From positions 15,942,852 through 16,006,851 of the forward strand of contig OX243817.1 of the NCBI GenBank assembly GCA_945859605.1: DNA of 64,000 nt. The letters run 5' to 3'. Both the position numbers and the translations under genes were made by a program. Below, piece by piece: positions 14,780 to 26,900 of the stretch. Numbering within the stretch: position 1 is the first letter of the stretch; each line of letters opens with the position of its first letter. The notes beneath the pieces were generated by a model. It made no database searches. It had not been told where the DNA came from and worked only from the letters and a program-made list of their open reading frames with translations. The DNA comes from Lumbricus rubellus (taxonomy: Eukaryota > Annelida > Clitellata > Crassiclitellata > Lumbricidae).

Positions 14780-15139
14780 TATGGAGTGAACTGCTAGCAG
14801 ATTGCGAGGGACAATGGGAAACAGAAGTCACATGATGAAAGTCTATACTAGATCATTATGATGGATCAGTCAGACAAAAATTAGACGTAGATAACATTCT
14901 GATGTATTTGCCTTTGCAAAAGCAAAAAAAGGAAGGTACTTTCCAAATCCACCGCGATTAATTCTCGGTCAGACCTTTCTGTTATCCTCTCAGTGAGTCA
15001 CTTCTGCTCCTCCTATCTACTCTGAGCATTTCATGTGATCGTACAGATCAAAATCTGCTTTGCCATTCTGAGACACTTCATAATCAATAGCGTCTGCTCT
15101 ATTAATTTCAATTTCATCCAGGAATCATGAAAGACCGTT
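14780..15139. other. FoxQ2 3' flank
   Basis: Presumed 3' UTR and flank. No further coding or repeat structure seen before the minisatellite. Confidence 0.4.
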
Positions 15140-15399
15140 GTGCTCATCATGAGTGCTCGTCATGAGTGTTCGTCACGAGTGTTCGTCATGAGTGTTCGTC
15201 ATGAGTGTTCATCATGAGTGTTCATCATGAGTGTTCGTCATGAGTGCTCGGCATGAGTGTTTGTCATGAGTGCTCGTCATGAGTGTTCGTCATGAGTGCT
15301 CGTCATGAGTGTTCGTCATGAGTGCTCGTCATGAGTGTTCGTCATGAGTGCTCGTCATGAGTGTTCGTCATGAGTGCTCGTCATGAGTGCTCGTCATGA
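15140..15399. repeat. 13-bp minisatellite (GTGYTCGTCATGA)x20
   Basis: 260 bp made of twenty 13-bp units without length change, varying mainly at one C/T position plus a few substitutions. Located about 360 bp after the FoxQ2 stop. Confidence 0.95.
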
Positions 15400-17050
15400 G
15401 TGTGCCGATTGGGTGGATGGTTGAGAACTGACTTGCAACGCTCGGACGTCTGTGGCATTTTGCCTCGCGAAAGTTTAAACAAACTAACAGGGATCACAAA
15501 ATCACATGTTGATATGTAGTCTACAAACCTCATCAAAAAAATCTGTACAAATTTTCATTCATTGCTTTCGCAAACAATTATGGTTTATTTCTAAGAACAG
15601 GTCTTTCTTAGATTATTATGATTGCTATAGAATGACAGTAAAGTCTTGGACGCTTTATGGCCAACTTATACAGTTAACATCTGCCTTCATATAATTAAAA
15701 ACCACAACATTTAGTAAAATCTTGAAACCCAGTACTGTCATACCAGAACTCCTATACATATGAAAATGGGATGTTCCTCTTACTAACCTTGACAGCTCTG
15801 ACTGCTTATCGTTTGGTGATATAGCAGACTCTCAAGTGAACACATACTCCACCAATATGACTGGTACCTTATAGATAATACTGTGTAATAATAATCAAAT
15901 TAACCAAACACTAGTCGAGAGACAATTCAGCTACGTTCACAACATACGAAAAAATTTAAGAAACAGATTTTAAGCATATCTCCTGTGAGAGTATGAAAAA
16001 TTCAAAAAAGACAATGGACCAAACAGCTGACTAAATAAAGACAGTCAAACGAAACAATTTTTTACCGCAGAGAAAGAGGGCTGACCAAATATTACATACG
16101 CATGGAAGGGTCACGGGATTTAAGTGAATTGCCTACGAGTGTGTGCAGAGGGGAGGGTCTCGACAAAATGTACGTACGCAAAATAAATGTCTAATTATGA
16201 CGTCAAGATTTGCCTACTTCTAACTCTGCGTCATCCTAAAGTTGTTCAATGGCATTTGATCTGCATTGAAATTATTTTCTCTTCAGATCTAAACAGTAAA
16301 CCATAAATTATAAAATTTTAGCTAGCAAATACGATGTTTAAAAAAAATAAATAGCAGCCTACGGTAAAATGCATGCTTCGTAGATGACTTTAGCTAAACA
16401 GCCTCTGTAAGTTTGGGGGGGGGGGGATGGTAGAGAAGCCTGTTTGTACATACACATAAGGGGTCAACGAAATATATAGGTGCGTACAGGGGGCATACGT
16501 AATATATGGATGGCCCCAAAGTTGGCCTAGAGAATATAGTACAACAGATAATCATTCAATTAAAAAACAATCGAATAACATAATTGAACGTGGTAAAATC
16601 AATTAAATAAAGCAGTCATTGGGTTTTCCAGTAAATTATTTCTACGCATGTCATGGCCAACTAATTTTTTTGAATTTCTTTGCAGAGACGTCTTCTGACT
16701 TCTTTCCGTTGCTCAGATCCTAAAAAAACCCACAAAGAATCGTAAATTTATTTTTATTACTTCATCAGTGCAGTACATCATCTTACATTAATTAGCGTTA
16801 CAACTGTTCGTCTATCTGTGCTTCAAAGTTCAAGATACGTTTCCTGATGCTGTCAACTAAGAACTGAACGAACAAATCATTCCATACCTACACAATAGTA
16901 CGTACAAAAGTATGTACATAGACCAGTAACTTAACTAATCGACAGAATGTCTTATTTTGAATTTTAAATCACAGGAAAATGTGAAAGGTGCAGAAAGTGT
17001 ACACAATGACAATCCTCAATTAAAAATCATTTAATTTAAAATCATCATAA
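15400..17050. other. Intergenic, nothing recognised
   Basis: AT-rich. A run of G at about 16,415 and scattered short 'taatat/tacgta' motifs; no gene or delimitable element. Confidence 0.5.
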
Positions 17051-17481
17051 GGCCAAAAAAAAATATGTTGTGTTTCCGGTAACAGAGCCAAAAAAAATTG
17101 GGTAGGTAGGTCGGAAAATATTTTTATTTTGTAAAATATTTTTATGCAGTGACTATCCGAAAAAGTATACCCCACTAGTCTTTTTTGCACGCTGAAACAA
17201 AGTACGTGTTCTAAGCAAGTATAAACTGCCTATTTCCCAACTGTCTGCACCTAAAACTGCTCTAGAAACAGTCCTATTAATTTCATTTTGTTGACGTCTC
17301 TTATGTTATGTCAGTACAAATGAAAAAAAAAAAGTTTTGAAAAAAATGTAAAAAATTATTTTAAAAAAATATTTTTTTTGAATTTTTTTTTTATAAAAAT
17401 ATTTTACAAAAATATTTGGGTCGCGGCCGTAAAAATGGGTCGGTCGGGTTACCGGAAACACAACAAATTTTTTTCTACGCC
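17051..17481. mobile_element. PIF/Harbinger-type MITE, copy 1 (431 bp)
   Basis: Begins GGC and ends GCC, with inner TIR GTTGTGTTTCCGGTAAC perfectly inverted at the other end. Both sides carry TAA (17048-17050, 17482-17484), the 3-bp TWA duplication of the PIF/Harbinger superfamily. The interior is AT-rich with no long frame. A homologous copy lies at 30,025-30,452. Confidence 0.88.
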
Positions 17482-17689
17482 TAACTATTACTACATAAAT
17501 TTCTTATGCATGCAAGGTCATGCCGAAATATGGTAATCTGAGGTGCGGATAGTCAGCCACAAGAGAAAGATGCAGTTTTCATAGGAAAAGGTTAATAAGG
17601 CTGCATGCAGAATGTGTACAGCAAGACAATCTTCAATAAAAAGTCATTTAAAAGAACTCAGAGAACCCTAAACATCTTTGGTCCGCTAT

Positions 17690-18170
17690 TTCCGGTCTAC
17701 TTGGGTGATGGCCTGCACATCTGCAAATCATTCATTACTCATTGAGCTACCAAATTTCACGCTGGCTCTGCTCCAATCAGTACTTCATGCAGAGCTGTGC
17801 TCATTCAGTTGCATACCTTCGTTGTTTCTCTCATATTTCGATTTTTACGACTGATCACCTTCATTGGCTTCCCGTTAACCAATGATTTTGAGTCTAAAAT
17901 CCTATTTCCTAATTGTAAAACGTTTTTTGGGTCAAGCTCCATGGTACCTCTTTGATCTTATCAGGCCGAATACCTCAACTACCTCTGGATGTCCTCTCTC
18001 CTCTTTAGATTGTCAGGACCTTCTAGTACCTTGGGCTAAGAAAGCCACAGCACAGCATCATGCCTACGCATCTGTTGACCCTTTGCTTTGGAACGACCTT
18101 CCTGCTAGAACTTGCGCTCAGACGTGACAACTTTTTCTGCGTGTTCTCTTAAGACTTCTACTCTTCTATG
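17690..18170 (+). pseudogene. LINE reverse-transcriptase C-terminal fragment
   Basis: Frames shift, but the CR1/L2/Rex1-like order is clear: DHLHWLPVNQ, then GQAPWYLFDLIRP, a Ser-rich LLVP block, then DPLLWNDLP. Several stops and frameshifts. Lies just downstream (3') of ashwin on the opposite strand. Confidence 0.8.
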
Positions 18171-18259
18171 GGGTTCTTTGCACAGGGAGTGACTCTGATT
18201 AGGTTGCACTGCGAAATGTGCTTTGTTAAGTCTGTATATTGAATAGCATTGAATTTCAA

Positions 18260-20364
18260 TCATAAAGACTTTACCTTTGACTTCTCATGAGACTTATTTG
18301 TTCCGACTCCCTGGTTTAGAGCGGCTGCTGAAGAAGCGAGATGGATCCGCTTTGATGGCCGACTCTTGTCATCGTCAACAGCAGCAGCAGCAGCACTCCT
18401 CTTATTGTTTGGTTCACCTGGAAAGGAACATGGCGCCAAGGTGTTGCGACTACTCAACCTGATCACTTTGTTCTCTGTTGGTCCAGATGATACGACTGGC
18501 TTTAATCTGTCACTGCATGGTGGTGGCTTTAGTCTGTCACCTGGTGGTGATGGTGATGATGGTGATGATAGTTTCAGCCTGTCCATATATTGAGGCAGTC
18601 TCACTTTGTCACTATCCGTCACCAACTTCAACTTGCCATCAGCTGGAGGCGGCTTTAATCTGTCACCTCTGCATTCCCTATTAAAAATCAAAACTGAGAT
18701 TAATAAGTGAAATATACAAAGTAATGCATTAAACATAGACAATTGTGCCCTGACATTTGTGTTACTGCAAAAATGAGCTTTAAACTAAATATGTTACTTG
18801 TGCATGAAATTCAATTCATACGAACGCGTTGATACAAATTAAATGTTTCTTGAAACTGCATTGTTATTCATGTTGCTATAGCTGATTACCGCTACACAAT
18901 AAACAATTCAAAGTTTCAAAGTTGTGAGAAATCCTCCAACGACATTTTATTACAGGATCCATGTCATAAGTCCATATCACAACCTATTCAATGATTTAAC
19001 CATACATCGTTTTCTTTGCGACACGCTCTCTGATCTGCCCTGCCAAGTGATATTCCAATCTTTATTTGACAAATCCTGTTAGGAGCGTAATATGATGTAA
19101 AGATCAGCTGACTTGAGTGCAGGTGACTAAGATGGAATAGTAGACATGACGAATTTTCTGGTCCACAAACTCACTATTATACACGGTCATCTTTCAGGCA
19201 ATACAAGGTTGACTTTGCAATAGTATCATAAGAGTAATTTTAAAAAGCAGGTTCATCATATATATGGACACAATGAAAGATGTTAGCAACTGAGACAATA
19301 GAGGTAGAAAGAAAGAAGGGCAAGAGAGAAGCAGAAGCAGGGAGACAGAGCGACGGAGAAGAGAAATATATCCATACAAAGAGACAGACAGAAAAATAGA
19401 GAGAAAAAGAAGGTAGACAAGAAGAGAGAATGACAGAGAAAAAGAAGGAGACAGACAGAGTGTAAAAGAGACAGACAGTTAGAGAACAAGAAACAGGGAG
19501 AAAGAAGTGATGACTCCAAGGTTTTCATACAAGATCAGTTCACGCCTTTACAAGAATTCTAGTCAGTTCCATGAAACTGGCAATGATTAAATATAAAAAC
19601 TTACGTGAAATTATTTTTGCTGAGCACCATTAGATTTGAAGAACTTTCGCCATATAACTCGACCTGTTGCTGCCTCATCATCTCACCTCTTCGATTGGAA
19701 CGGTAATTTCGTTGTGGACGTGGAACGATGTTCTTGTGGCAAAGATTTAAAAGGCTCACTTTGTCCCCCAATTCCCGCATTTCAACTGGAACATGTCTCT
19801 GAAATTACAGCATATCAGTTACAGAAATTAACCAGATTACAGTGAATGCCTACAAGAACTCTCTTACAATGTTCTCTCTGTCTGTTGTTCTCTGTCGAAT
19901 TTCAGTCAGATCACTGAAAGCGATTTTCATACAAAAGACCTAATGATTTTTAAGACACCAAACTGTGTTATGTAAAATACTTTAAGAAGGACCATCAGAC
20001 GGTTCAATAAAGTAAATATTCACTTACTTTGTACAATTAGGCAGATCGTAAGCTTCCATTATATGAACATTGCCACAATTTATGAAAATTACCATTTTTT
20101 ATCCTTGATTTCGCAGCAAGTACGTACGCTGCATCGGCTAATAATGGCTAAATAGTCGCAGATTACTTACTATTACTTACTTACCTACACACGAACTTCA
20201 CACTAGATTAATAAACAACTTATTGATACGCAAGTTTCAACTTTCAAAAGCAAATATAAGGCCACCTCTTTTAGCATCAGCAAAAGATCCGATTCCTCTA
20301 GAACTTCAGGGTAAAGGATCTTTGATTCCAATAAATTTGCCGTGTTACTGTGTTTGTCGTCCAT
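18260..20364 (-). CDS. ashwin: Ashwin homologue, complete, three exons
   Basis: Coding exons 20266-20364 (ATG), 19605-19798 and 18260-18677 (stop TGA) join in phase to 236 residues, close to the vertebrate length (about 230). Residues 10-33 (LLESKILYPEVLEESDLLLM) and the exon-2 block with NIVPRPQRNYRSNRRGEMM match the conserved ashwin N-terminal region. Exon 3 carries the family signature DRLKPPP, here twice intact plus two shorter DRLK copies. A basic SKRIH motif lies near the end. In vertebrates ashwin is a small nuclear subunit of the RTCB tRNA-ligase complex. A weak donor (AAAG/gtaaag) just before the stop could allow another 3' exon, but the frame closes naturally. The ATG at 20364 is the first in frame. 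Confidence 0.88.
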
Positions 20365-22634
20365 GTTTCTCACAGACACGCAGCACAATCGTGTACGATG
20401 ACCGCAGCCGATTCTGAAGGAGTCTTACTAAAATGCGCCACCTGGTGCATACTTTAAACTTTGCATTGTGTAATTGAGAACAAATCATTTCTTTCTGTAG
20501 ATATTCCTTTGGGTCTTGTAGATGACTGTTCTGCCCAATTATTCGCTGGTCTGCCTGTTCAAGCGAATTCGTTAGAATACACACTTCGGGAGCAAATATT
20601 ATTTGCAGCAGAGACTATCGATTGTAAGCCTTGAGCATAATAATACTGGTGAGTGGTGACGCTTTATGAGACAGACGAGCTAGTTATTATTAGATTGGCT
20701 GAGAATAAAAAGTTTGAGAAAACTGTTAAAAAGAAGCACTTGACTTTTCGACTTTACTTGCTCGTGTATCTATAGATCTATCAATTTATAATCTTTATAC
20801 TAAAACTTGCAAGGTCCAGAAATATTAGTAGGTGGCCGGCACATCAGCCTACTGAGACTAATATCGATATTAGCACAGCATAAATAATTGTTATCTATGC
20901 CAAAGGTGTTAAAGTCTTATACTCTAAGATCTTTGTCAATACTCGAGCCCAGCTAGGTGAGTCCATTTAGGCTTAATTTATCGATCCTAGTCCCAGATCG
21001 ATCTACATCGTCTTTCTCAAATTTCTCGCATAATAAGCTTAACCACCAGTAAGTTCGCTAGAGTTTCTTTGTTTTTCTGTTGAAATAGCTAAGGCACCCT
21101 GCAACCAGAATAATTTAATCCTCACTTAGTGGACAAGTAAGAAAGAGTTGCTTACTTATTTTATTGATACTTACTTATTTACTTATGATTTGATGACTCT
21201 TTTTAATATCAATTCAATGTTTTGACACCTTTGAGCGAAGTTGTTGATTGATTTGCGAAGTTTTTCTTATATCATTTAAAATAATTTGTCGACTTCTAAT
21301 CGTTTTTTGCTTACGTATATTTTACTTTTGGATATTGAAAGAACTTTATGCGAACTTTGAACTCGAGGATTCGCTTCAGGTAGGTTAATTTCAAATCGAA
21401 ATCGAGTCAAGGTGTTGCTGGGTATAATAGGCCTATGAGTTTAAAGTTGTCACTGCAGTGGTGCTGGTTTAAGTTTGCACATGGTATTAATCGATGGTCG
21501 GCACGAAGCGTATCAAACTTTGACAGTAATTTATGGTTTTATCGTCGCAAATTATCGACTATTACATATCGGTTTAGTGATATGTTATGAGAAATGAAGA
21601 CGTAGCGTACGGTTATTGTGAAGGCTGAGTGCCTGTGCATGTAAACAATATGGCGCCTGTGACACTCTGATGTGGCTGGCGCTGTATTTGAGTGAAGTCA
21701 AAGACAACCATATTGCACTATCTCCTTTGTCATTGCGGTGTTGACCTGCTGTCAACCCGAACGAAAACGCTGATAATAAATACCCGATTTTCCGAAAACA
21801 GCTTTAGCCTTTTAGGTGGAGGTTTAAATCCGCTCGGTCGCCGATATGCAACGTGTAAACAGCAGATTGGGACAGAATAGAGCACTCTGACCTTACTACC
21901 CAATTTTTACCCGAAAGTGAGTGAGGTTGTGTACATAAACCTAGGTAGTTCAAATGCTTTATAAATATCTTATAAAATTAGTATTATATAGGAGGTTGCT
22001 ACAAATACCGGTACTGAAAGATATAGTGTAGGACTGTAAGTTTGCTAGCATTGCAGCTGTCCATTATGGTCACGTCAGGCTTTGTGAGGGTGGTTTTGAA
22101 TCAGCGTTAGGCACTTAGAGTCAGGCCAAGCGTCGCGAGGGTCGGTTAGGGTCGGGTGTAGAGTTTGTGTCATTAGAATCTGTCCGTGCAGCATGTCCTT
22201 AAACTGTACATACTTTGGTTTGTTGTTTCCATTAAGAAGTAAAATTTTCTATTCGAACACGTTTTCCATGGACCCATTCTCACTCACTTACTTTCGGGAA
22301 ATATTGGGCTGTAGGTCAGAGCAAAGATTTGGCTCAGAGAGCTCACACTGCATATTGGCGACCGAGCGGATGTGAACCTCTACCCAGTTTTAAATAGAAA
22401 GCGACTTGACTTCAAACGCTATTCATAGTTGAATTTAACAATGGCATAATGGACCTATTAAGTGTTGTTGGTAGCACAATTTAATGTCTAAAATCGTTAG
22501 GTTTTGTGAAAATAAATCTGGGGATCTGATCAAAATTCATTTAAGGATTTCGGGGATTCAGGCCACATCCATTTACCACATGTGCTAGCAATCTTGTACC
22601 ATTATAAAACTGTCATTATTTAATGGGTTTAAAG
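20365..22634. other. Intergenic between divergent ashwin and CP2 genes
   Basis: Must hold the ashwin promoter and probably upstream CP2 exons. A YY1-like acaatATGGCGcc at about 21,645 is a candidate core promoter element on the CP2 side. Nothing else delimited. Confidence 0.4.
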
Positions 22635-23457
22635 TAGGGCTGTTGTTCGATTAAAATTTTTAATCGAAATTAATCGTGCGATTAATTTTTTTAATCGCAA
22701 TTAACTGCAAATTAATCGCAATACATTTCCTTCAAATATATTAATATAACTATTTTCTAAGGACTCCTGTGGCATAATATTCTAATGACTGAATGCATTC
22801 TTTTTATTGCAAACATATTTAATAACCTTTGGCTTAGGCCTGTTGAATTTCTGCATTTAGTCTATTGAACAGTTTTGTACGACAGACAGAATTGAAACAC
22901 TGCCCAAATCAGTCAACTGCTCAAAATCCGTTAATTATTTTCCATTTTAGCCACCTTTAATTCAAATGCTTAGGCCTATAATAGGCCTGAATGTGAAATT
23001 AGACAACCGTTTTCTGACTATAAAAATTAATTATTTATTCAGGAAATTGTATAAATCCATTGGTCTTGCCATCTCATTGAGCTCAACCAACGTAGGCCTA
23101 GTCTAACGTCTGACGGGGTGACGAAAGAGGATAACCTTAGTGGACTGAACGATGCGATGCGGCCGATATCGACGGTTCATCGTTAGCGTTTACGCATGTT
23201 TTGGTTAGCATGCATGCAGACGAAAATTTAGCAAGGAATTGATACGATAATACTCAAATTCTTTTTTGGAATATTTGCCAAAGAATTTATCACTAGCTTT
23301 AAGTATGAGCCGTCGGTTTCAAACGAGTTTTTTGTGCCTCTCATTCCATTTTAATCAGATCTAATTAACGCGTACGATTAATGCGTTAAAATTTTTAATC
23401 GCAAAATTTTTTAACGCGTTAATCGCACGCGTTAACGCGATTAAATCAACAGCCCTA
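22635..23457. mobile_element. Non-autonomous hAT element, 823 bp
   Basis: Ends TAGGGCTGTTG / CAACAGCCCTA are flanked by a perfect 8-bp duplication GTTTAAAG (22627-22634, 23458-23465). Subterminal regions on both sides are built of repeated TTAATCG and TTAACGCG motifs, probable transposase-binding repeats. No transposase frame. Confidence 0.92.
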
Positions 23458-23524
23458 GTTTAAAGATGTATTATTAATACTACCCAGTATTAATTAACCC
23501 AGCTGATAATATATCTTATTTTGC

Positions 23525-23780
23525 TGCGATTTCATGACAATGCATCTCTTACCAAAGATGCATCACAGGCTACTGCCCGCTCTCTTCTCTGCTTCTTGCC
23601 TTGAATATGGCAATTCTGTGTTTGCAGTCGTACCAGGTTTTCTATTCGACATGCTTCAACACATCAAAAACTCTGTAGCTCACATGGTGCTGTGTGCCTA
23701 TTGTAGTCCAGCCTCATTGATTGCATGGTCACCTGCACTGGTTTCTTGTAGAATTCAGAATAAAATTTAAACTATTGTCT
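23525..23780 (+). pseudogene. LINE reverse-transcriptase fragment
   Basis: One frame of about 78 codons reads ASCLEYGNSVFAVVPGFL, then DMLQHIKNSVAHMV, matching the RT block 'RLDYGNSLF.GVP..LL..LQ..QN.AARLV' of CR1/L2-type LINEs. A truncated remnant 5' of the CP2 start exon. Confidence 0.7.
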
Positions 23781-23986
23781 GCCATGGATAAAACTTTTTG
23801 GTTGAGCCTCAATGTAGTTCTCTGTCATCGGCTCTCGTCCATTCTATTTTGCTATTCAATTGTTTTTGTTGGACAGGGTTATCAGAGAAAAGACTCTACT
23901 ACCGTACAATTGATTGAATTCTCGTGTGTTGGCCGACTTTAGTGATTTTGCACAAGAATTGAAGGAGATCTGTTGAACATTGGAGA

Positions 23987-26900
23987 ATGCTGCAGAACTG
24001 GTTGGCAAAGATGAAGCCAGCGACGAATGGTTGTACAATTAACTGTGACAATGACATCGACTGTGGACTCGCTGCGGACTTTGATGGATCACTGTCTGGA
24101 TTGGGAGTTGACCTTCCCAACAGCATGAACAACATCAGGTAATCAACCACCTGTTTGTGGTAACAATTTATTAATCCTGTTACAGAGTTTCTGTTTGAGT
24201 GGACATTACATCGTTCACTTTTGTGTTTGGCTCTAGCATGACAACAGTGTGGAATTGCAGCATAAGAAAGCTTATCGTGCTGACCACAGATGCGGATTTG
24301 CACCATTTGAGTTTGATTTGTGGACAACGATTGCAATTTCCATCTCATCACTTATATGACATTCTGATTGTGCTGTGTAGACGATGCAGGAGTTGGTACA
24401 AAAGTGTGAAGAGCAGATTAATATTTGTCATACATTATGCAATGTGGCAAACCCACCAGGACACCATTAGTTGTCAGATGATTAACGCGTGAAGTTGGTG
24501 AAAGGAGGCTTGCAACCAGATCTGCTTGCCACATACACTTTGAGAGTGGACTCAGTTATTAGACAAGCATTGCTAATATAGGCCAAACATTTTATAAAGT
24601 TAAAAAATGATTTTTGACATCTTTTTGTTCAAAGAATAAAAAAATGTGTTAATATGTTTGACTTACTGGTGCACTGTATGGTGCGTGTAAATGTGGTGTT
24701 GTTTTGTTTCTTTAGTGAATCATTAATGGCATCCTTACCTTGTCTGAAGCAAGATCTTATGTTACCTGTGTGAGTAGAAACATTCATGTATCGTGTTCCA
24801 GTGTCTACATATAGTATATATATTATATAATATATAGTATATATATATAATATGTATACATATATATATATATATATATTTTCATGAATATTTAAGGCTA
24901 CTCATATAAATTATGAGTGCAATTCCATCCATAAACGGAAAAAAGTGTGGGGTCTGATGCACATTCTAAGTATATGATTGATCAGTTATAACCTATCTTA
25001 AATGCTTCATCAATTGGAGACTCTTTATAACACGCTTCAGTATAATGCTTGCAACATTACCTTACTTTCCTGACTCTAAGTAAACTTTTTGCCCAGATTT
25101 CTTCAGGTTGTCTTAAAGAGGTGACTTGCATATGAAATTTTGATAATTGTTGACTACCCAAAAATGCGCTTTGTGTAACTGCGCCATACAATATTAGTTG
25201 AACAGAAGAGGGACATCATTACACAGTGGGACATTGTTATACATGTTTGATATACATGTGAGGTTCTGGTGTTATGTAGAACACAAGATTTAAACAGTTT
25301 CTTTAATCATGGGGTTCACAACCAAATCGATTATTAATGCATTTTCTTAAACAGAAGTTCATATGATGTCTACAGTTATAAGTTATTGAAATGCCTCTGT
25401 GCATTCAGTCATTCTGTCATTCCATTATTACTTAAAATGTTCATTGCAGGTTCCAGTACATTCTGCTGGCAGGAACTTCACCAGTGACGAAACTTAATGA
25501 GGAGACATTAACATACCTTAATCAGGGTTAGTAATTAATTTGGTAATTAATTAATGTCAATTACTGCAATGGTGGTTGTTGTGCATGGCTACTGTTGCAT
25601 TAATTAATTAATTAAAGCGTTAATCTGGTGCCACAGGAGTGTATCAGGAGGATTACCAAAACTGCAACCAGGGTCAAGTGGTATTTGTTGGCAGGCACAA
25701 TGGCACATTCGTGATTGTAGGATGACCTTAGCAAATGTCTGCTAAACCTTCACCAGATGTATGAATAAACCTGGTCTTATTGATGCAGAGTGGCCCAGCA
25801 TGAAAGCTAGCATTGCCTTCGTCATTATTGCTTGAAAGGTTCAATGAATATTTGTGTGAATGCAGTTTACATTAATTTTCTCTGTTGAGTCTGCTATGAA
25901 TAAATGCTTGATGTCTTTCAAAATTAACTCCTCACTCGACTCTAAATTGCAAAAACTTGTACACCAGTTTTGTTTTTGTTTGCAATCTCAATAAAATAAT
26001 ATTGAGTGTTCGTTAAAAAAACGCAGTTTGCTGACTTTCAGGTCTAACATCTCTGCAACCATCTCATGTGTACATATTAATTGCCAATGTTGCTTCTTTA
26101 TCACTCCAATTAACAGTTAACTTATTTATTTGCGACAAACAGTGGTTCCCTTGCTTCCAGCCACTTTAGTAAGCACATCTATATTGTCTCAGTTGTGTGC
26201 TTTATTGCCTGGATGGTTGTGCGCTGTTTCAATATTGGGTTAGCAAAGGGTTAATTATACTGACCTCAAAGCCCTATGGACGACCCACACACAGACCTTT
26301 AGGCACTGTCAAATCAAGTAGATGATGATCTTGATGACCTCTGGAAATGCATTTCATGCACAAGTTTATATATGTGTGTTGAAAAGTGCATTTGTTTTTT
26401 TAAATAGGTCAGTCATATGAAATCAAAATGAAGAGACTTGGTGACATGACAAACACTCAGAATCTCCTGTACAGGGTGAGCTAAAATGTTCAATGTTTGT
26501 GAATTCACTGGTTTTATTTACACCAGCAAACATCGAAATGTCATAAAGGTTTGCGCTGTCATATTTTAAATCTCATATTTTAAAATGGTATTATATGTTA
26601 CAGGTCTGCATCTTGCTTATCTGAACTGTAGTCCTTGAGCTGTAGTTATGGATTTGACCTGCCTTTCACAAAACATGAATGCAGTTGTCATGTTATCCTC
26701 TCTAAGCGATCTGTTTGGCTTCACGTTGAGTTCATCAGATTGAAACCATTGACACAAGTGAAGAGTCAAAGCATGAGATTGAATTGAATTTGTTGAAGAG
26801 AGAAATCATAGACAATGATCTGGCTAACAATAATTAAGGTGAACGGTGGTTGTTCTTTCAGAGTATCATCCGAGTGGTTTTCCATGAGAGGCGGCTGCAG

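Noticed and set aside
18277..18684. Three plus-strand frames opposite ashwin exon 3
   Set aside because: Antisense shadows of the proline/GCT-rich coding exon.
24199..24492. 97-codon frame in a CP2 intron
   Set aside because: Not bounded by splice sites compatible with the CP2 phases.
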